This document shows positions 59,426 to 64,000 of a stretch of 64,000 bases of DNA, in pieces (within the stretch, counting starts at the first letter, position 1; each line of letters opens with the position of its first letter). Made by a program: the position numbers and the translations under genes. This DNA comes from an uncultured Collinsella sp. (GTDB taxonomy: Bacteria; Actinomycetota; Coriobacteriia; Coriobacteriales; Coriobacteriaceae): NCBI GenBank assembly GCA_938005465.1, contig CALLNU010000021.1:62001-126000 (forward strand). The letters run 5' to 3'. The notes beneath the pieces are model-generated. The model had not been told where the DNA came from. It did not search any database and saw only the letters and a program-made list of their open reading frames with translations.

Positions 59426-59456
59426 AAAGCGACTGGCTCAGGCTGGTCGCTTTTTT
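59426..59456 (+). terminator. Original host terminator of tRNA-Lys
   Basis: AAAGCGACTGGC and GCTGGTCGCTTT arms (two G-T pairs), then TTTTTT, directly after attR. Confidence 0.75.
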
Positions 59457-59539
59457 GTTGACCTTTCATGGGGTCGAACCCGTCGGAGCGCGGAGCTGAG
59501 TAACCTGTACCGTGATTCCCTTAGGGAAAACACGGCTAA

Positions 59540-59585
59540 AGCCCCGTAAGCGTGTTCTCCTTAGAGAGATCATGCTTACGGGGCT
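59540..59585 (-). terminator. Hairpin after the flavoprotein gene
   Basis: Perfect 12-bp arms AGCCCCGTAAGC (59540-59551) and its complement (59574-59585), placed 46 bases past the minus-strand stop; read on the minus strand it is followed by TTTAG. Confidence 0.65.
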
Positions 59586-59631
59586 CGATGCATGTTGAGA
59601 AATCGTGATCTTACTCTAAGTGAGAATCGAT

Positions 59632-61158
59632 TTAGTCCGCTCGATAATGCGAACCCAGGCTTTCGGTCCGCTTGCGCATGGCTTTGACCATTTCCGTTGC
59701 CAACTGAATCTGCGACTGTAGGCGGGCGAGGGCAGCGACTTCGCTGTCCTGGGCTTTCTGTGTGCTCAAGGTCGTAGCCTCCGTCTTCAAGTCCTCAAGC
59801 TCGTGTAGTGCCTCGGATAGGCCCGTCTCGGTGCGGTTGATCATGCAATAGGTGCTCATCGTGTGCTTAAGGCTGCGGGTCAGGCGCTCGGCATCTGTTG
59901 TGGCAATGCTGTGCTGGGGGAGGGCGATATCCGCCTTCAGGGCTGTCTTAGGCTCTTTCTGCGCTGCAAGGGCTGCCGATGCGCCTGCGATGCGCCCGAA
60001 CACGATGCCGTTGGCGCTTGACAAGCCACCAATGCGGTCGGCTCCGTGCATGCCGCCTGTCGCCTCGCCGCAAGCGTAGAGACCCTCAACGCCTGTGTAC
60101 GCGGTCTTATCGATCTTGATGCCGCCGTTAGCGGCGTGGGCATACATCGCAACGCGCATCTCGTCAGTCGGGGCGATGCCGTGCTCGTCTTGCAGCCAGG
60201 TGGCAAAGGTCTGCACAAACTCTGGGACATCCTCGCGGGGGAAGTCGTAGTGGAGTGCCAGGCCTTCGACACCTGCCTGATCGATGACGAGATCGATAGC
60301 GCGGGAGGCCAAGCGTGACGTGAAGGGACCATATCCAGAGCGCTGCTCGAGCAGGTCGTCCAGCTTGTCGTCGGCAATATCTGCCGGCTGGTCTACATGT
60401 ACGTAGCGCCAGGTCTTCTCGTTAAAGACAAGGTTGCGCTTGGGCTCGATGAAGCCGGGCATCATCTGCATGAACTCTATATTAGTAAGCGATGCGCCGT
60501 GCGCCAGCGCGATGGCCTGTGATGAGCTGAGCACGTCGGCGGAAGTGAGGCTTCGCTCGAACAGGCCACCCGTGCCACCGGCTGCGATGATCGTGGCTTT
60601 GGTAGCAAAGGGCACGATTCGATCTTCGGTGAGGTTGTAGAGCACGGTTCCGGTGATTCTGCCGTTCGTGTCCTTAATAAGGTCGATAAGCTCATGGCGG
60701 GGGAGCAGGCGAATGCCGAGCGACTCGATCCGGGCTGTCAGAGCGTCCTCAAGGGGCTTGCGGGTGAGGCCGCGCCACATGCGCGTCTTGTGGTCAAAGC
60801 AGGGGATAAACTGCTTTTGCTGAGCGCTCTCAGCGTTTTGCGGACGCTTGAGCTCAACGCCCAGGTCTTGCTCGAGCCATTCAATTGCCTGGGGAATGCC
60901 GTGGACAAACGTCTGGACAAGCTCGGGGTCGGCGACACCGCCGCCGACGGTCTGGATGGTGTCGATGAGGTCTTGTTCGTCGTCTTCGTTAACGGGTCCG
61001 ATAAGCCCTAGGCCCCAGGTTCCAGGGAAGAAGCTCGATCCACTCATGGTCTTGCCGGCGCTTGCCACAGCGACGGTTGCGCCCGTGCGTGCCGCTTCGA
61101 TTGCGGCACAAAGGCCCGCAATGCCAGATCCAATTACCAGTACATCAGTCGATTCCAT
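59632..61158 (-). CDS. FAD-dependent oxidoreductase, L-aspartate oxidase/fumarate reductase family
   Basis: 508 residues. N-terminal Rossmann motif V-I-G-S-G-I-A-G-L-C-A-A-I-E-A; A-G-G-T-G-G near 220; C-G-E-A-T-G-G-M-H-G-A-D-R-I-G-G and L-S-S-A-N-G near the C-terminal FAD contact; a helical tail ending in R-T-E-S-L-G-S-H-Y-R-A-D, like L-aspartate oxidase (S-R-G-A-H-Y-R-x-D). nadA and nadC are not next to it. NadB or a related dehydrogenase are both possible. AAAGGAA precedes the ATG at 61158. Confidence 0.78.
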   Translation of the reverse strand: MESTDVLVIGSGIAGLCAAIEAARTGATVAVASAGKTMSGSSFFPGTWGLGLIGPVNEDDEQDLIDTIQTVGGGVADPELVQTFVHGIPQAIEWLEQDLGVELKRPQNAESAQQKQFIPCFDHKTRMWRGLTRKPLEDALTARIESLGIRLLPRHELIDLIKDTNGRITGTVLYNLTEDRIVPFATKATIIAAGGTGGLFERSLTSADVLSSSQAIALAHGASLTNIEFMQMMPGFIEPKRNLVFNEKTWRYVHVDQPADIADDKLDDLLEQRSGYGPFTSRLASRAIDLVIDQAGVEGLALHYDFPREDVPEFVQTFATWLQDEHGIAPTDEMRVAMYAHAANGGIKIDKTAYTGVEGLYACGEATGGMHGADRIGGLSSANGIVFGRIAGASAALAAQKEPKTALKADIALPQHSIATTDAERLTRSLKHTMSTYCMINRTETGLSEALHELEDLKTEATTLSTQKAQDSEVAALARLQSQIQLATEMVKAMRKRTESLGSHYRAD

Positions 61159-61416
61159 CGGATTCCTTTCTCGTCCGGCGCATTGTCGCACGGGTGATCG
61201 GCAATGGGGCCGCAAAGACCCGGCAAATCGGTAAAGGGCAAATATGGCAGGTGGGCGTCAGGTGGACTCGGCCACTTCGGTCGGCCCATTTGATAAGTTG
61301 CGGTGGAATACGGACTGTTTTGGCCTGTATGGATGCAATTCAGTCCGTATTTCACCGCAACTGATACATCGGACCCTTTAATAAGAGTAAACAATTTGAG
61401 ACGGGGCAAACAAAAA
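61159..61416. other. Intergenic region with a large palindromic repeat
   Basis: No gene seen. It holds the promoter region of the flavoprotein gene and the inverted repeat listed next. Confidence 0.4.
61296..61362. repeat. Inverted repeat with 21-bp arms
   Basis: Arms 61296-61316 and 61342-61362 match at 20 of 21 positions around a 25-base loop. Size and layout suggest a dispersed palindromic element, or the substrate of a REP-associated transposase such as the one at 63,641. Confidence 0.65.
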
Positions 61417-61444
61417 GAGCCGCTACCTCGAAAGGTAGCGGCTC
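61417..61444 (-). terminator. Terminator of the GGGtGRT operon
   Basis: GAGCCGCTACCT and AGGTAGCGGCTC around CGAA; on the minus strand TTTTTG follows. Confidence 0.85.
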
Positions 61445-61479
61445 CAAAGCTCAACTATATGAGCATCGCGCGGGCGAGA

Positions 61480-62484
61480 TTAGGCCTTGAGGGCCTCCTC
61501 GACGGCGACAGCGCAGGCGACGGTGGCACCGACCATGGGGTTGTTGCCCATGCCGATGAGACCCATCATGTCAACGTGCGCAGGCACGGAGGAAGAGCCG
61601 GCGAACTGGGCGTCGGAGTGCATACGGCCCATGGTGTCGGTCATGCCGTAAGAGGCAGGGCCGGCGCCCATGTTGTCCGGGTGCAGGGTACGGCCAGTGC
61701 CGCCACCAGAAGCGACGGAGAAGTACTTCTTGCCAGCCTCGAGGCGCTCCTTCTTGTAGGTGCCAGCGACGGGGTGCTGGAAGCGCGTGGGGTTGGTGGA
61801 GTTACCGGTGATCGAGATGTCGACGTTCTCGTGCCACATGATGGCAACGCCCTCGCGGACGTCGTCGGCGCCGTAGCAGTTGACGGCGGCGCGGGGACCA
61901 TCGGAGTAGGGGATGGTCTCGACGACCTTGAGCTCGCCCGTGAAGTAGTCGAACTGGGTCTTCACGTAGGTGAAGCCGTTGATGCGGGCGATGATCTGAG
62001 CAGCGTCCTTGCCCAGACCGTTGAGGATGACGCGCAGCGGCTTCTTGCGAGCCTTGTTGGCGTTCAGAGCCAGGCCGATAGCACCCTCAGCGGCAGCGAA
62101 GGACTCGTGACCGGCCAGGAAGGCGAAGCACTCGGTGTCGTCGGAGAGCAGCATAGCGCCCAGGTTGCCGTGGCCCAGACCGACCTTGCGGTCCTCGGCG
62201 ACGGAGCCGGGAACGGTGAAGGCCTGGATGCCCTCGCCGATGATGGCGGCAGCCTCAGAAGCGGTCTTGGCGCCACGCTTGACAGCGAGAGCGCAGCCGA
62301 GGGTGTAGGCCCACTCGGCGTTCTGGAAGGCGATGGACTGGGTGTTGTTGACGATCTCACGCGGGTTGAAGCCCTTGTCGGTGCAGATCTGCAGAGCTTC
62401 CTCGAGGGAGGCGATGCCGTTGTCGGCGAGGCACTTGTTGATCTTGTCAGCGCGGCGCTCGTAACCTTCGAACGTAACAGTCAT
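61480..62484 (-). CDS. GGGtGRT protein
   Basis: 334 residues. The name-giving S-G-G-G-T-G-R-T lies near residue 259, followed by L-H-P-D-N-M-G-A-G-P-A-S-Y-G-M. The family is conserved in anaerobes and nearly always lies next to a NifU-like protein, as here, 18 bases downstream of it in one operon. Its reaction is not known; the partner suggests a role in iron-sulphur or selenium/sulphur metabolism (inference). Codon use looks optimised, so expression is probably high. Confidence 0.88.
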   Translation of the reverse strand: MTVTFEGYERRADKINKCLADNGIASLEEALQICTDKGFNPREIVNNTQSIAFQNAEWAYTLGCALAVKRGAKTASEAAAIIGEGIQAFTVPGSVAEDRKVGLGHGNLGAMLLSDDTECFAFLAGHESFAAAEGAIGLALNANKARKKPLRVILNGLGKDAAQIIARINGFTYVKTQFDYFTGELKVVETIPYSDGPRAAVNCYGADDVREGVAIMWHENVDISITGNSTNPTRFQHPVAGTYKKERLEAGKKYFSVASGGGTGRTLHPDNMGAGPASYGMTDTMGRMHSDAQFAGSSSVPAHVDMMGLIGMGNNPMVGATVACAVAVEEALKA

Positions 62485-62502
62485 AGTTATTTCCCTCCCT
62501 TT

Positions 62503-63237
62503 CTACTCGTGAACCGGGAACACGCTGGCGACGGAGTGAGTCTCCTCGTCGGTGCGCGGGTCGATGTACTTGGCAGCGTTCTCCCACTGACCATAGTGGC
62601 CCATAGCGCCAGCGATGGCCTCCTCGGGGGTCTTGCCGGCCTTGACGGCGTCGGTGAACTTGCCGAGGTTCAGGAACTCGAATGCGATGATCTCGTTCTT
62701 GTCGTTGAGAGCCATGCGGGTGACGTAGCCCTGGGCGAGCTCGAGGTAACGAGCGCCCTTGGCCTTGGTGCCGAACATGGTGCCGACCTGAGAGCGAAGG
62801 CCCTTGCCGAGGTCGTCGAGGGAGGCGCCCACGGGCAGGCCGCCCTCGGAGAACGCGGTCTGGCTGCGGCCGTAAACGATCTGCAGGAAGATCTCGCGCA
62901 TAGCAACGTTGATGGCGTCGCAGACGAGGTCGGTGTTGAGGGCCTCGAGGATGGTCTTGCCGGGAAGGATCTCGGAAGCCATGGCGGCAGAGTGGGTCAT
63001 GCCCGAGCAGCCGATGGTCTCAACGAGGGCCTCCTCGATGATGCCGTCCTTGACGTTCAGCGTGAGCTTGCAGGCGCCCTGCTGAGGTGCGCACCAACCC
63101 ACACCGTGCGTAAGACCGGAGATGTCGGAAATCTCCTTAGCCTGGACCCACTTGCCCTCCTCGGGGATGGGTGCGGGGCCGTGGTATGCACCCTTGGCAA
63201 CGGGGCACATGTTCTCCACTTCCTGTGAGTACTGCAT
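62503..63237 (-). CDS. NifU/IscU-like iron-sulphur scaffold protein (GGGtGRT partner)
   Basis: 244 residues. W-C-A-P-Q-Q-G-A-C near residue 50 and I-G-C-S-G-M-T-H near 77 supply conserved Cys of NifU-N type scaffolds; a later C in D-L-V-C-D-A fits the third ligand. The C-terminal 90 residues are specific to this subfamily. GAGGAGAGG precedes the ATG at 63237. First gene of the two-gene operon. Confidence 0.82.
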   Translation of the reverse strand: MQYSQEVENMCPVAKGAYHGPAPIPEEGKWVQAKEISDISGLTHGVGWCAPQQGACKLTLNVKDGIIEEALVETIGCSGMTHSAAMASEILPGKTILEALNTDLVCDAINVAMREIFLQIVYGRSQTAFSEGGLPVGASLDDLGKGLRSQVGTMFGTKAKGARYLELAQGYVTRMALNDKNEIIAFEFLNLGKFTDAVKAGKTPEEAIAGAMGHYGQWENAAKYIDPRTDEETHSVASVFPVHE

Positions 63238-63640
63238 GCCTCTCCTCTCTATCGTGTTGGCGTCCCGTCTGGGGGTCGTGGCTGGCGATTGCCGGGCGAC
63301 CCTTCGAAAGGGACATGACATGCAGCCCCTATAATACCGCGAAATGCACGGAATATTCGGCGAACGGCTCAGTTTTCGTAGCGAGAAGTCCGGAAGTTTT
63401 AATTGAAACGATTTAACTCTATGTTCTGTGGTCGCGAACTTCCGTAGAGGGGGTCCGTCTTGGGCAAGCTATTGGTCAGCTCTCGTAAGCATTGCGGGGG
63501 TTGACCTGTTGCAACGGTGCCGTTCGCCGCCTGATTACTGCCTTTGGCCGCGCGAGTGTATTGTTTTGCGTGAATGTTTTGATGGCACGCTTCAATCGTG
63601 CTGTATTGGATGGCAAGCAGATCCCGGCGAAGGGAGCGCC
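63238..63640. other. 403-bp intergenic region
   Basis: Shared upstream region of the divergent NifU-like and transposase genes. TATTAT near 63331-63336 on the minus strand is a possible -10. No gene or clear RNA seen. Confidence 0.4.
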
Positions 63641-64000
63641 ATGCAGCGCGTTTGGAGAACGGTTACCGGCTTTTACCATGTTTGTGCCCGTGGCACCGGA
63701 AAGCAGGACATCTTTGAGACTGATGACGACCGGTGGGAGTTTTTGGAGCTGATGCGTGAGTGCTGCCGCAAGGCGGGCGTGACGGTTATCGCCTGGTGCC
63801 TTATGGGCAATCACGTGCGTCTGGTGCTTGCAGATTACGAGGACGCGATGAGCGCGGCGATGCACCGGCTGCTTTTGACGTACGCGCGGCGGTTCAATAA
63901 ACGCACGGGGCACACAGGGCATCTGTTCCAGAACCGTTTTGACCGGCGCTCGCTCGATACCGACTGGCAGGTGATGGAGGCTATTCGCTCCGTTCACGCC
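63641..64000 (+). CDS. REP-associated/IS200-like Y1 transposase, partial (3' end off the window)
   Basis: 120 residues to the window edge, still open. Y-H-V-C-A-R-G-T, W-C-L-M-G-N-H-V-R-L-V and G-H-L-F-Q-N-R-F match Y1 (HUH) transposases of the RAYT type. The metal-binding H-U-H pair, usually N-H-V-H-L, reads N-H-V-R-L, so one His is missing. AAGGGAG precedes the ATG. RAYTs are single-copy genes linked to REP palindromes; the catalytic Tyr would lie beyond the window. Confidence 0.82.
   Translation, partial: MQRVWRTVTGFYHVCARGTGKQDIFETDDDRWEFLELMRECCRKAGVTVIAWCLMGNHVRLVLADYEDAMSAAMHRLLLTYARRFNKRTGHTGHLFQNRFDRRSLDTDWQVMEAIRSVHA

Overview
This window looks like a chromosome segment of a gut actinobacterium of the class Coriobacteriia, most likely Collinsella. 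The basis is the high GC content, the Rho factor with a long disordered N-terminal extension, the CarD-type regulator, and the housekeeping gene set. The genus is inferred from general familiarity, not from a database search.

Left host region (1-19,760). A truncated WecA/TagO-type sugar-phosphate transferase is followed by a possible structured RNA, a PflX-like radical SAM gene, tRNA-Ala, a small membrane protein, pncB, proB, an S33 peptidase, proA, an HD-domain protein, a CarD-like regulator, argS, rho, a hypothetical membrane-anchored protein, a VanZ-like protein, a ROK sugar kinase, a class I aminotransferase, tRNA-His and tRNA-Lys. proB and proA flank a divergently oriented S33 (proline iminopeptidase-like) gene, so proline synthesis and a possible peptide-proline salvage gene lie together.

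Prophage (19,714-59,414). A complete-looking, siphovirus-like prophage of about 39.7 kb sits in the 3' half of the tRNA-Lys gene, bounded by a perfect 46-bp direct repeat (attL 19,714-19,759; attR 59,369-59,414). Its layout is: integrase, a HicA/HicB pair and a lysogeny block on the minus strand; a divergent immunity switch with three matching operators; an early operon of about 20 small, overlapping genes (regulators, a ParB-domain protein, a second tyrosine recombinase, a replisome-organiser-like protein, Zn-ribbon proteins and a PD-(D/E)xK nuclease); a late-regulator candidate; an array of eight 10-bp repeats; HNH, terminase, portal, capsid, connector and tail genes; and a lysis cassette (phiLC3-type holin, endolysin).

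The main discovery is a diversity-generating retroelement (DGR) between the tail and lysis genes (53,816-56,848). It has a tail-tip target protein with a C-terminal variable repeat, an Avd-like accessory gene, a template repeat and a reverse transcriptase with a YMDD box. VR and TR are 129 bp and differ at 13 positions. All 13 fall on template adenines, and none of the 104 non-adenine positions differs. Eight Asn codons (AAC/AAT) of the template are changed in the target. This is the signature of adenine-specific mutagenic retrohoming, and it suggests the phage diversifies its receptor-binding tip.

Other features of the phage are a textbook A AAA AAC slippery site in the tail-assembly chaperone gene, an apparent 1-nt frameshift in a tail-completion gene, a tRNA-like element without a proper anticodon arm just before the terminase, two sets of iteron-like repeats, and a ParB-DUF4417 fusion.

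Right host region (59,415-64,000). An L-aspartate oxidase/fumarate reductase-family flavoprotein, a GGGtGRT protein paired with a NifU-like scaffold protein, and a truncated IS200/REP-associated transposase gene follow. Several dispersed hairpin repeats occur in host intergenic spaces.
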